A DNA stretch of 64,000 nucleotides from Bog-375 sp049698695 (GTDB taxonomy: Bacteria > Acidobacteriota > Terriglobia > Bryobacterales > Bryobacteraceae): positions 4,200 to 68,199 of the forward strand of contig JBAVYH010000067.1 in assembly GCA_049698695.1 (NCBI GenBank). Direction: 5' to 3'. Shown here piece by piece: positions 55,156 through 63,875 of this stretch. Position numbers and translations under genes: made by a program. Each line of letters starts with the position of its first letter. The stretch's first letter is position 1. Under the pieces are notes generated by a model, which was given only the letters and a program-made list of their open reading frames with translations, was not told the origin of the DNA and searched no databases.

Positions 55156-55773
55156 ATGAAACCTTTGCTCACGATACTCGCCGCCGGCCTCCTTCTAGCC
55201 GGCTGCTCCGAACAACCCGCGCCGCCGGCGGCGGCCAAAAAAGAGGAGGCTAAGCCCGAGCCGATCACCGGCCAAAGCGCTCTGTTCAAGATGTACCAGG
55301 TGGCGCGCACCTGGGCCGCCGATGTGGCCGTGCTGAAACTGGACAGCATGGGCGAGGACGGCGTGCCCGACCAGCCCGGCAAATCCGGCGGATGGGAGGC
55401 TGTGTTCACCTCCGAGCAGCGCGCGGCGGCGCATACGTACACCTGGTACGCGGCCGACCAGGGGGACACCATCCACAAGGGAGTTTTTGCCGGCAGTGAG
55501 CAAGCTTACTCGGGTGGTGGGCACGGCGAGACCACGCCTTTCCTGATTTCGGACGTCAAAATCGACACCGATGCCGCGTTGGCCACGGCCAAAGGCAAAG
55601 AGGAAGCTTTCGAGAAGAAGAACCCCGGCCAGCCCGTCATCTACGTGCTCGAAAAAACCAGCAAGTTCGCCCATCCGGCGTGGCGCGTGATCTGGGGAGA
55701 ATCGGTGAGCACGTCCAGCTTTTCGGTGTTCGTGGATGCCTCCACGGGCACATTCCTCGAGATCATGCACTAA
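55156..55773 (+). CDS. Lipoprotein of unknown function
   Basis: 205 residues from ATG 55156. The lipobox is at the end of MKPLLTILAAGLLLAGC, with lipidation at Cys17. A low-complexity Ala/Lys/Glu linker (PAAAKKEEAKPEP) follows, then a ~165-residue domain (SALFKMYQVARTWAADVAVL, YTWYAADQGDTIHKGVFAGS, VIYVLEKTSKFAHPAWRVIW and the end VSTSSFSVFVDASTGTFLEI). The last part resembles a small PepSY-like fold, which I cannot verify. It lies just right of the 7-kb segment and probably was the original divergent neighbour of exosortase. Confidence 0.75.
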   Translation: MKPLLTILAAGLLLAGCSEQPAPPAAAKKEEAKPEPITGQSALFKMYQVARTWAADVAVLKLDSMGEDGVPDQPGKSGGWEAVFTSEQRAAAHTYTWYAADQGDTIHKGVFAGSEQAYSGGGHGETTPFLISDVKIDTDAALATAKGKEEAFEKKNPGQPVIYVLEKTSKFAHPAWRVIWGESVSTSSFSVFVDASTGTFLEIMH

Positions 55774-55812
55774 CGGGCCTGTCAGGAAATAATCGTTTCA
55801 TCGGCGGACACT

Positions 55813-55867
55813 GCTCCCTTACGGTCGCGGCTCGGAACGCGCATCGGAGCCGCGACCGTCAGGGAGC
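55813..55867. repeat. Dispersed palindrome, copy 5
   Basis: Arms 55813-55833 and 55847-55867 pair over 21 bases with one mismatch (TTACGG against GTCAGG side). It lies between the lipoprotein gene and the porin gene, which converge on it. Confidence 0.88.
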
Positions 55868-55917
55868 GGATGGTACGGTGATTTCTTGACGAGCGCTAAC
55901 CGGCGGCGCCGCCGGGA

Positions 55918-57345
55918 TCACTCAGCCTTGCGAGGTTTGAGGCCGAATTCCATGTGCAAGCGGATGGCGGGTATCCAGACCGGTCCGCGGTCGTGGTTGA
56001 AGGCCAGATTCGTATCGTGCTGCAGATCGAAGGTCGCGTAGAGCCCGGGCAACACGCGGGCGCTGTAATATGATTCCCAGACGTACTCCGGGGCGTAGTT
56101 GAGACGGCCATCGCCGATCAGAAAGTCCAGCCCGCCGCGCGCCAGGTAGAGCGCGTGCACGCCGGAGATGCCGCTGGCGGTGAGCGAGGTGGCCACCACA
56201 TCGTTCTTCCGCTTCCAGCGCGTGCCTTTGACGGACACGCCGCCGGTGGCCAGCCGGTCGATGGCGGTGAAGGCGAAGCTCTCGGTCTTGCCGTCGTTCC
56301 AGCCAAGCCGGGTGAATACGCCAACGTCATGCGTCACCGCCTGCTCCAGGTTCACACCCGCCCCATACTTCAGCGTTCCCGGGCGGCGGGTCGCCACAAC
56401 GTCCGGCGTCGTGCCTGTTTCGGCGGCCAAGTGCAGCGCGGTGGCATAGGTGCCGGCATCGGCGCGGTTGGCGTACCCCATGAGGCGCAGCGTACCGGCG
56501 CGATCGCCCAGCGAGTAGCGCCGCTCCGCTTCGAACGTCTGGCCGTGGTCGCGGAACAGGCGGCGGTCGAACTGCGGTCCGTTGGCCACTCTCGGCTCCG
56601 CCGCAATGGCGTAGCGGAACGCCCAGTGGCGGGTATGCAGCTCCTGCACCAGGCCCCAGGTGTAGCCGCGCGTATCGGCCGGGTAGTCCCACGCGCCGTT
56701 GTACATCACGCCCCACGCCATGAACTGCTCGCGCGGATCGTGGGTGTACTCGTTGTTATCGAAATAGTCGGTGACCGAGAATCGGCCCGCGTAGATCGAA
56801 TAGCGCGTCATCGGGCGCTCGCCCGCGAGCTGGTTGACGTCGCTTTCCACCTGCTCCTGCTCGCGGCCGAAACCGAAATCGTGGGCGACAAAGAGCCGCG
56901 CGATGTACGGCTTAGGCGTTGCGGTCGCTACGCGCGGGAGCTCGCCGTTGGGCGGATTGGCGATGCCGCTTACACCGCTGAATCCTCTGCCTCCCGCGAT
57001 CTCCGGATCGAAGATGAGCTGGGTGTTGGCGGTGAGGCGCGCAGTGAAGAATAGCGTCGTCGTCAGCGAGACGTTGTGCTCGGGATAGTCGCGAAGGCTC
57101 AGCGGTCCTGTGTATGGTGCGTAGAACGTGCCGTGCTCGTCGCCGATGGAGGTTGCCTGGAAATACAGGTTCCAGCGCTCAGCCGCAGCCTGCGGCGCCG
57201 TCGAGTCGGGCGCGCTGGCCGGCTGGGTCGCGGCACTCGCATTGGTTGTCGCGCCGCCCGCCTGGCCATCGGGCTGTTGGGCGCGCGCCAGCGTCACTAG
57301 CGCCAGTGCCATCCCGGCCATCAGCGTTGCCTTCCACAGGGTCAT
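55918..57345 (-). CDS. OprB-like carbohydrate-type porin
   Basis: 475 residues from ATG 57345, with AAGGAG ten bases ahead. Signal peptide (LWKATLMAGMALALVTLARA), then a low-complexity Ala/Thr/Gln linker and a long beta-barrel: WNLYFQATSIGDEHGTFYAP, TRYSIYAGRFSVTDYFDNNE, QFMAWGVMYNGAWDYPADTR and the last strand VWIPAIRLHMEFGLK. This pattern is that of OprB-family outer-membrane porins. The extension to 57522 upstream is not needed. The protein closes a minus-strand group with two small proteins and an Nramp-like transporter. The solute is unknown. Confidence 0.85.
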   Translation of the reverse strand: MTLWKATLMAGMALALVTLARAQQPDGQAGGATTNASAATQPASAPDSTAPQAAAERWNLYFQATSIGDEHGTFYAPYTGPLSLRDYPEHNVSLTTTLFFTARLTANTQLIFDPEIAGGRGFSGVSGIANPPNGELPRVATATPKPYIARLFVAHDFGFGREQEQVESDVNQLAGERPMTRYSIYAGRFSVTDYFDNNEYTHDPREQFMAWGVMYNGAWDYPADTRGYTWGLVQELHTRHWAFRYAIAAEPRVANGPQFDRRLFRDHGQTFEAERRYSLGDRAGTLRLMGYANRADAGTYATALHLAAETGTTPDVVATRRPGTLKYGAGVNLEQAVTHDVGVFTRLGWNDGKTESFAFTAIDRLATGGVSVKGTRWKRKNDVVATSLTASGISGVHALYLARGGLDFLIGDGRLNYAPEYVWESYYSARVLPGLYATFDLQHDTNLAFNHDRGPVWIPAIRLHMEFGLKPRKAE

Positions 57346-57567
57346 CAGTGATCGTCTCTCCTTGCAGCTCTTCGCGCACAGATCTCTTTCCCGGATTGTA
57401 TCGATTCGGGGCCTGGTCGCCCGGAAGTTGGTTAGGGGGAACCCGGCCCCGGCGAGCCGGAGCCGGAATCGGAAAATGGCCTTACGGTCTCGCCGAGCCG
57501 GGTCCGCCCGGTCTCGGTTCAAGCTCTTTCATTTTATCGGTTGGGACTTCTGGCCCCGTCCGCTTCG

Positions 57568-57678
57568 TCACTTCCGGGTGCGGAGCCCCTGCAGGCCATC
57601 GATCGGCAAGCGAACTTCGAAGAATCGCTCCGCCAACCGGGCCACGCCGCGCAGCACGGCCATCGTTTTCATCCGCAT
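57568..57678 (-). CDS. 36-residue small protein
   Basis: A GAGGAGG ribosome site sits about seven bases before ATG 57678 and starts a 36-residue basic peptide (MRMKTMAVLRGVARLAERFF, ending GLRTRK). It has one amphipathic helix-like stretch. It is 38 bases after the 75-residue membrane protein on the same strand, in the Nramp-porin group. Translation is plausible from the strong SD; the function is unknown. Confidence 0.5.
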   Translation of the reverse strand: MRMKTMAVLRGVARLAERFFEVRLPIDGLQGLRTRK

Positions 57679-57716
57679 TTCTCTCACCTCCTCTCTTCTT
57701 GAAATGCAGCCCGCGC

Positions 57717-57944
57717 CTATCCGTGAACCCAGCCGGCAAGCTGCAACACACGATAGCCCAGCAACCCGCACATCAGCAGCAGGTAGCCGCGCAACGCCAA
57801 CAGGCAGACGCGAACCGTCGCCGTCATCTGCATGGGGCCGATGTGCTCGGTGTCCACCTTGGTCTCCGGTTCGTCATCGAGTGGATGCACCACAAAAAAT
57901 GTGCGCTCCCTGCACGTCGCGTTATGAACTTCAGTTTGAGTCAT
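57717..57944 (-). CDS. Small membrane protein of the metal-transport group
   Basis: 75 residues. AGGAGAG precedes ATG 57944. The soluble N-terminus (FFVVHPLDDEPETKVDTEHI) is followed by a hydrophobic hairpin (TVRVCLLALRGYLLLMCGLLGYRVLQLAG). It starts 15 bases after the Nramp-like gene stop. No family was recognised; it could be an accessory of the transporter. Confidence 0.6.
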   Translation of the reverse strand: MTQTEVHNATCRERTFFVVHPLDDEPETKVDTEHIGPMQMTATVRVCLLALRGYLLLMCGLLGYRVLQLAGWVHG

Positions 57945-57959
57945 CAGTCTCTCTCCTGA

Positions 57960-59276
57960 TCACGTAGTCGGAAACCATTGGGGCGCGGCCACCTGCGCCG
58001 CCAGCAGCAGCGAAAGAACGAACAGCAGAACTACGATGGTCCAATTGACCAGGTTGTTCCACCGTCGGTTGGCGAACCGCTCGCCCAGAACCTCTTTGTC
58101 GTTCAACAAAAGCTGCAGGAAAATGATGGCCGAAGGCAGCATCAACCCGGCCAGCACCTGCACGCTCAGAATGATGAGCTGCAGCGGCGCTCGCGGGATC
58201 AGCACCAGACCCGCGGCCGCCATCACGCACACACCGTAAACCGCATAGAACGCCGGGGCCTCGCGGACCGGTTTCTGCAAGCTGGATGGCCAGCCGCGCA
58301 CTTCGCCGTAAGCCCACGCGCTTGCCAGCGAAATGGTGGTGGTGCCCAGGACCGCGGCATTGATCATCAGCAAAAGGATGGCGTTCTTCGTGAACGGCTC
58401 CAGAACCGCGCCCAACTGTATAGCCATCTTCGCCGGGTCGGCAAAATCAAAGTGCCGCACCAGGGCCGCATTACCGGCCAGCATCATGCAACCTGCCACC
58501 AGGATGGTGAAGACGGCGCCTACGAACGTATCCAGCCGCGCCCATCTCAGGTCCGCGAAACGCAGCCGCTTGTCGGCTACGCAGCTCTGCTGGAAGAACA
58601 ACTGCCAGGGCGCGATGGTCGTGCCTACGGTTGCGATCACCAGGAACAGCCAGCCAGCCGTCAGCCCGCCCGGTGGCATCGACGGCACCAGGGTGCGCCG
58701 CAACAACTCGCCCGCCGCTGGCGGCTGAACCCGGAACACGATGGCGAACCAGAGCAGGTCCAGCAGGCACAGAAAAATTACGATGCGCTCCCACCGCCGG
58801 TAGCTCCCGGTAATCACCAGGGCAATGAGAGCGACAGCCGCCACCGGCACACCCAGCAGCGGATCCACGCCCATGCGGCCAAGCGCCAAAGCAATGGCCG
58901 CAAACTCGGTGACCAGCGTCAGAAAATTTACGAGCAGCAGGTCGGCCAGCGAAAAACGCCCTCACCACTTTCCGAACCGGCGGTAGATCATGGCCGCGTG
59001 CCCCTGGCCGGTCGCGATCCCCAGCCGCACCACCATTTCCTGCACGAAGTAGGAGATGGGGAGCAACAACAGCAACAGCCACAGCAGGCGCGTTCCGTAC
59101 TGCGCGCCGGCCTGCACATAGGTGGAGACAGCGCCCGCGTCGTTATCGGCCTCCATTACGATCAAGCCGGGGCCGAAGACCATCAGGAAAGTCAACGCCT
59201 GCGCCGCCCATTTGTTCGATACCCGGATTGGCGCTGCCGCGCGCGATTCCTCCCGCGATTGAAGGCTCAACGGCAT
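57960..59276 (-). pseudogene. Nramp-family transporter interrupted by an in-frame UGA
   Basis: One continuous frame apart from TGA at 58962-58964: N-part 59276-58965 (about 104 residues) and C-part to 57960. The junction reads RRFGKW-stop-GRFSLADLLLVNFLTL. A TGG (Trp) to TGA change restores the family sequence of about 438 residues with ~11 membrane helices. Motifs are unusual: TM1 has MEADNDAGAVSTY where DPGN is expected, and TM6 has TTIAPWQLFFQ with A in place of the metal-binding Met of MPH. Such changes are known in Nramp-related Mg2+ transporters. Broken, or a sequence error at one base. Confidence 0.7.
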
Positions 59277-59592
59277 GGTGCAGTCTTCCCGGTCGTCTAA
59301 CAGCTATGCAAATGGCAGCACTCGCAGGCACACTTCTCCTCAAGCGGAGAAAGGCCTCCGATGACTCGCACATGGCGATCATGGGCCGCTATGAAGAGTG
59401 GCTAGAATCGGAAGAAGCGCGGACGAAGGAAACCCTATCGGGCCAAGAGGCAGGAGACCGCCGCAGACGGAGGCTCCGCTGACTCGGTTTCGACTTGCTC
59501 TTCGCGCAACTGACTGCCACCGCCGTCAGACAACAAATGGGCCTCCCTTCTGGCTGAAGTTGTGCGGGATTCATCCCGGCACAATCTCAGCC

Positions 59593-59610
59593 TATACCCG
59601 CCGGGGTATA
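59593..59610. promoter_or_regulatory. Putative CsoR/RcnR-type operator
   Basis: TATACCC-GCCG-GGGTATA is a perfect palindrome with G/C tracts flanked by AT, the shape of CsoR/RcnR-family operators. It lies 33 bases before the sensor ATG and overlaps a TATACT (59607-59612) that could be its -10. The Nramp-like gene is divergent about 317 bases away. Confidence 0.7.
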
Positions 59611-59642
59611 CTTGTAAAGGTTTTTCTCGGAAAAATATTCTT

Positions 59643-59921
59643 ATGGCGCATACCATCGATGAGAAGGAGCGGCTGCTCAACCGCGTGCGGCGGCTCAAGG
59701 GTCAGATCGCGGCGATCGAAAGAAGCCTTGAGCAAGAGGATGAGTGTTCCCACATCCTGCACACCATATCCGCCTGCCGGGGCGCGATGGACGCGTTGAT
59801 GGCGGAGGTGATCGAGGGCCACATCCGCTTTCACATCCTGCCGCCGGAGCAGGCCGCCACCGGCGAACAGACCAAAGCCGCCGACGATCTGGTCAGCGCA
59901 CTGCGCGCGTATCTGAAGTAA
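59643..59921 (+). CDS. RcnR-type metal-sensing repressor (CsoR/RcnR family)
   Basis: 92 residues from ATG 59643; the frame is open to 59562, but that adds non-family sequence. All-helical repressor that releases DNA on binding metal. Residues H3 (MAHTIDEKERLL), C35 (EDECSHILHTIS), H60 and H64 (VIEGHIRFHI) are exactly the Ni/Co ligand set of E. coli RcnR; CsoR copper sensors use Cys at 35 and 64 instead. A palindromic operator lies just upstream, indicating self-repression. The divergent Nramp-like gene is the natural target. Metal identity is inferred. Confidence 0.88.
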   Translation: MAHTIDEKERLLNRVRRLKGQIAAIERSLEQEDECSHILHTISACRGAMDALMAEVIEGHIRFHILPPEQAATGEQTKAADDLVSALRAYLK

Positions 59922-60093
59922 TGCGTGCCCGCCGAGTGCAGGCCGCACCAGATCGGCACTTTTCGCCCGCCGGTTGTTATATTCGTACTGAGGTCCGCCG
60001 GATGATGCGGGAGTCGCTGCGAAAGGTGTGCGCGCTGGTCGCCCTGGCGCCGGACCGGGGGGCGGCGCTCGCGGGCTTCTTCGGAGCGGCCCG

Positions 60094-61770
60094 TTGAATC
60101 AGGCCAACGCCGTGGGCGCGCCGCGCGCCTTGCGGCTGCTGAACCTGCTGGCGTGGGCGCTGGCGCTGTGGACTCTGCTCACCACCATCGCCGCCACCGT
60201 GGCGGCCTATAGCGCGCTGCCATACGAAGACGAATGGGACACGTGGCTGAGCTATCTGCCGCGGGGCTACAGCCTGGGTTGGTTCTTCGCGCTGCACAAC
60301 GATCACCGCATTGCCGCCCCACGCGTGCTGTTTGCGATCGATCACCTGGCGTTCGATGGGCGGCGCTGGTTTCTGCTTGTGTCGTCGTTCGTGTTGCAGG
60401 CGCTGCTGGCGCTTCTGCTGTGGCGCCTCGCCAGGCGCACCACGGTACGCGATCGCGACGAAGACGGGGTGCTGGGCGCCGCCATCGTATGCTGCCTGTT
60501 TTCCGCGCAGCAGGCCTTGAACTTTTATTGGGGCTTTCAAGTGCAGTTTTTCATGGTGTACGCCGCCGGCGCCGCGGCTTTGTTCGCCTTGCTGCGCAGC
60601 GCGGCAGCGGCCTCCGCCGTGCGCCGCGGCGCGTGGTTCGCAGCCAGCCTCCTGCTGGCGGCTGTCTGCACCTACTCGATGGCCAACGGCATTTTCATCT
60701 GGCCTGTCCTGTTGCTGACCGCGGTGTGGCTGAAGGTTCCGCGGCCCGGCCTGGCCCTAGCGGCTGCGGGCACCGTTCTGCTTCCCGCGCTTTACTTCCA
60801 CGGCTGGCACGCCAGCAAGCTGGATGGATCCGTGCCCATCGCGCGCACGGCGGCGTTCGCGCTGGCGAACTTGGGCTCGCCCTTGGTTCCGCTGCTTGCT
60901 CGGCTGGGCGCGGGAGCTCGCGTGGCCGTGATCGCGACGGCCCTGGTGGGATCGGCGCTGCTGGCCGGTGCCGCCGGCGCATGGGTCTCGCTTTGGAGGA
61001 ACCGGGCGCGGTTCAGCAGCGAGCACGCCGTGCTGGCGCATTTCGCCCTTTTCGTCGCGGCTGCTTCCTTCGCCATAGCCAGCGGGCGGGCGCACCTGCC
61101 GCTCGATGCCGCGTTCCGTTCGCGCTACATAACGCCGCCGTACATTTTCTGGTTGTGCCTGCTCATTCTGGCGTGGCCGCGGCTGCGCTGCTGGCATGCG
61201 CCGGCGCCTCATGCGATGGTGTGCGCCGCGCTGTTGTTTGGCGTTGCGATCCACCAGACCGGCAAGGTGCGGGAAGCGGCTCGATTCGGCGCCGGTTTCC
61301 ATCGCGGCGAGGTGGCGGTGGCCGATGGCGTGTCCGATCCCACGGCGTGGCTGTCGGTCTTCCGCTCGGCCGCCGAGGCACAGCCGGCGGTGGACTATCT
61401 GCGAGCCACGCGCCTCTCGATTTTCACCGAGCGATGGACGCACTGGCCGGGGCTGCCGCTCGCTTCGCGATTCTCCATCGACCCCAATAGCGGCGCCTGC
61501 CAGGGCAGGCTTGAGGAAGCGACGCCCGTGACCGAGCCTCCGCAGCCTGGGTGGCGCCTCTCCGGCCAAGCTATGTACCCAGGTACCACTGCGAGCCCGA
61601 GGTTCGTGGTCTTTGCCGATCCGGCGGGCACCATCGCGGGAGTCGGGCCCGTGACTGCCGGAAGATGGATGGGATACGTGCCGTCCGGCCCCGCATCCAT
61701 TACGGCTTACGGGGTCGAGCCGGATGGCAAGACCGTCTGCTCGCTCGGCAGCAGGGCGCTGGGCCCTTAG
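60094..61770 (+). CDS. Polytopic membrane protein (glycosyltransferase-like)
   Basis: About 558 residues from TTG 60094, chosen because GGAG lies seven bases upstream and the first helix (RALRLLNLLAWALALWTLLT) begins soon after; GTG 60028 would add a Gly/Arg-rich lead. About ten membrane segments alternate with loops. The first outer loop holds YEDEWDTWLSYLPRGYSLGW with acidic residues and ALHNDHRIAAPRV, as in GT-C-like sugar transferases. The C-terminal ~130 residues are soluble (VDYLRATRLSIFTERWTHWP). No firm family; function unknown. Confidence 0.7.
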   Translation: MNQANAVGAPRALRLLNLLAWALALWTLLTTIAATVAAYSALPYEDEWDTWLSYLPRGYSLGWFFALHNDHRIAAPRVLFAIDHLAFDGRRWFLLVSSFVLQALLALLLWRLARRTTVRDRDEDGVLGAAIVCCLFSAQQALNFYWGFQVQFFMVYAAGAAALFALLRSAAAASAVRRGAWFAASLLLAAVCTYSMANGIFIWPVLLLTAVWLKVPRPGLALAAAGTVLLPALYFHGWHASKLDGSVPIARTAAFALANLGSPLVPLLARLGAGARVAVIATALVGSALLAGAAGAWVSLWRNRARFSSEHAVLAHFALFVAAASFAIASGRAHLPLDAAFRSRYITPPYIFWLCLLILAWPRLRCWHAPAPHAMVCAALLFGVAIHQTGKVREAARFGAGFHRGEVAVADGVSDPTAWLSVFRSAAEAQPAVDYLRATRLSIFTERWTHWPGLPLASRFSIDPNSGACQGRLEEATPVTEPPQPGWRLSGQAMYPGTTASPRFVVFADPAGTIAGVGPVTAGRWMGYVPSGPASITAYGVEPDGKTVCSLGSRALGP

Positions 61771-61806
61771 GCGTCGCGGCAGATAACTGGTCCAATGGCC
61801 CTCGAC

Positions 61807-61840
61807 CGCTCCCTAACGGTCGCGGCTCTGAATGCGCATG
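61807..61840. repeat. Dispersed palindrome, copy 6 (half element)
   Basis: CGCTCCCTAACGGTCGCGGC and the start of the loop match the family, but the second arm has decayed. It lies between the membrane protein and GH51 genes. Confidence 0.6.
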
Positions 61841-61855
61841 GGAAGTCGGCGCAGC

Positions 61856-63478
61856 CTACTCCACGTCGAGCGTCACCGTCGCGACCGACATCGCCGGGAG
61901 CATGATCCGCATGCGGTCCGGTTCCACGGCAACCTCTTGCGGTTGGATGGTCACGCGGTCGGGATGGTCGAAGCTGTTGCAGGCGTTGAGATCGAAGGCG
62001 TGCAGGATCTGCGCCCGGCCGCGCTTGGCTTTGACGCCGCGCAGCGCGCATTCGACTTCGAAATCCTTGCCGGCGCGCGGGTTCACCAGGCTCACCACCA
62101 ACTCGGAGGCGCTTCGGGAGGCGGAGATGGAGAGCTCCGGCATAGGGGGTTGAAATTCGTGTTCGATGAGGTGCTCGGGGGGGCCGCTAAAAGCGTGTCC
62201 CATGGGGATGCCGCTGCCGCCGTCCACCGGCACGGCAATCTTGCCACGGTGCGGCTTGAACAACAGGAAGGCGTAATAGGTGGTGGTGCGCACGCAGTTC
62301 TTGCCTTCCGGCCCATCGGTCAGCAGGACCGATTGCAACACGTTGACCATCTGCGCGATGTTGCACATGTACAGTTTGTCGGCCTGGCGGTTGAAAATGT
62401 TTAAGCCCAGGCCGGCAGCGACGGCGCTGCGCATGGTGGATTGCTGCCACAAGGCGCCGTAGCGGTCCTGGTCCTTTTTGGGGATGCGGTCCCACACGTC
62501 CCATTCATCCAGAAACAGCCCGATGCCGCGGCCGTGGTCGTAGCCATCGAGCAAAGCGCGCTGTTCGATAATGGCCTGCTCCATGCGCGCGAACACGACC
62601 AGTTGCTCCATCGCGGCCGCGGGTGTGAAGTCCAGCGGCGGATCGGCGCCGTTTTCGTAATAGTGCAACGAGTAGCCGTCGGGCAGACGGCTGCCGGCCA
62701 CGGCGTCCATGAATCCACGCGTCCATCTGGCATCGTTGCCGCCCGGGCCGCAGCCAATCAGGAATGGCTTGGTATCGCCGAAGGTGCGCGCGTAACTGGC
62801 GAAACGGCGGAACTCGGCGCCGGCGCCATCCGGCCGGAAATTGCCGCCGCAGCCCCACAGCTCGTTGCCCACGCCCCAATACTTGACGCGGAATGGCTCG
62901 GGAGATCCGTTGGCGGCGCGCTCGTCGGCGAGCGCACTGCCCGAGGGGAAGTTGCAATACTCGATCCAGTCGCGCATCTCGCGCGGCGAACCCGAGCCGA
63001 CGTTGGCAGCGAAATACGGCTCAGCGCCGATCAGCCGGCAAAACCCTATGAATTCGTGGGTGCCGAAGCTGTTGTCTTCGACGTAATTGCCCCAATGGAT
63101 GTTGACGCGCTTGGGCCGCCTGGCCGCGGGGCCGATGCCTTCCCGCCAATGATAATCGTCCGCATAGCAGCCGCCGGGCCAGCGCAGGGCGGGCACGCCC
63201 AATTCTTTCAGGTAATCCACCGCCGCCTTGCGATAGCCCTCCACGTTTTCAATGGGCGACTTGGGGCCGACCCAAATGCCGCCATACACGCAGGAGCCGA
63301 GATGCTCGGCGAAATGAGAATGGAACTCCGGGCGGACCAGGCCGATTTCATCCTCGGCGCGAATGAGGGCGTGCCGGTTGGTAGTGGGCGCGCTGAATAC
63401 TCCGCGCGGCAGCAAAGCCGTCAAGCCCGCCGTGGCGCCGGCGCGGGCGAATTGGCGGCGGGTAAAGACTCTGGTCAT
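61856..63478 (-). CDS. Tat-exported alpha-L-arabinofuranosidase (GH51)
   Basis: 540 residues from ATG 63478, where the twin-arginine signal begins (TRVFTRRQFARAGATAGLTA); 63532 is an alternative. The catalytic barrel carries VPALRWPGGCYADDYHWREG, VKYWGVGNELWGCGG (acid/base Glu) and GIGLFLDEWDVWDRIPKK (nucleophile Glu), all hallmarks of GH51. The C-terminal beta-sandwich (LSISASRSASELVVSLVNPR) completes the enzyme. It releases arabinose from arabinoxylan or arabinan side chains in the periplasm or outside. Stand-alone gene. Confidence 0.92.
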   Translation of the reverse strand: MTRVFTRRQFARAGATAGLTALLPRGVFSAPTTNRHALIRAEDEIGLVRPEFHSHFAEHLGSCVYGGIWVGPKSPIENVEGYRKAAVDYLKELGVPALRWPGGCYADDYHWREGIGPAARRPKRVNIHWGNYVEDNSFGTHEFIGFCRLIGAEPYFAANVGSGSPREMRDWIEYCNFPSGSALADERAANGSPEPFRVKYWGVGNELWGCGGNFRPDGAGAEFRRFASYARTFGDTKPFLIGCGPGGNDARWTRGFMDAVAGSRLPDGYSLHYYENGADPPLDFTPAAAMEQLVVFARMEQAIIEQRALLDGYDHGRGIGLFLDEWDVWDRIPKKDQDRYGALWQQSTMRSAVAAGLGLNIFNRQADKLYMCNIAQMVNVLQSVLLTDGPEGKNCVRTTTYYAFLLFKPHRGKIAVPVDGGSGIPMGHAFSGPPEHLIEHEFQPPMPELSISASRSASELVVSLVNPRAGKDFEVECALRGVKAKRGRAQILHAFDLNACNSFDHPDRVTIQPQEVAVEPDRMRIMLPAMSVATVTLDVE

Positions 63479-63875
63479 GGGTCGGTCTCCTCGATGCCGC
63501 GAACGGAAAGGGCTTCCGGGCATCAAATTCACCGCATATGATAGCGCAGGGACCGAAGCACGTTGCCGCCTCTATGCGAATGCGAGGCCGCCGGCGGCGC
63601 GCAACAAGATACGCTTGATTTGTTTTGGATTTGTTTGGGCACACTACGGCTGGGAGGAGCGGATGAAACGATGAGTACGTTGCGGGTGGCCGGGGCTTCG
63701 CTGACTTATCGCAGTGCGTTCCGGCCACCCGATGGTTTGAGTAGTAACTTCGTTGATGTTGGGTATGTCAAAAGATTGGGCGGCAGGTTTTGGGCTAAGT
63801 GATTGAGTTAGTGGGAGAGTGGAGTGGTGATTGGGGTTGTCACCGGCACGGGGGGAGGCGCGGGCCAGGCGTGCC
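63479..63875. other. Intergenic stretch before the transposase fragment
   Basis: About 400 bases with no convincing gene. A short open frame (63563-63802) has no ribosome site or motif. A GGTGGCCGG...CCGGCCACC inverted pair lies at about 63687-63730. Confidence 0.4.

Noticed and set aside
59306..59482. Small plus-strand open frame ending in RRRRLR between the Nramp-like and RcnR genes
   Set aside because: No ribosome site, no recognisable motif, and it overlaps the probable regulatory gap; could be real but unsupported.
63563..63802. 79-codon frame near the right end
   Set aside because: No ribosome site, odd composition, and it runs through an inverted repeat.
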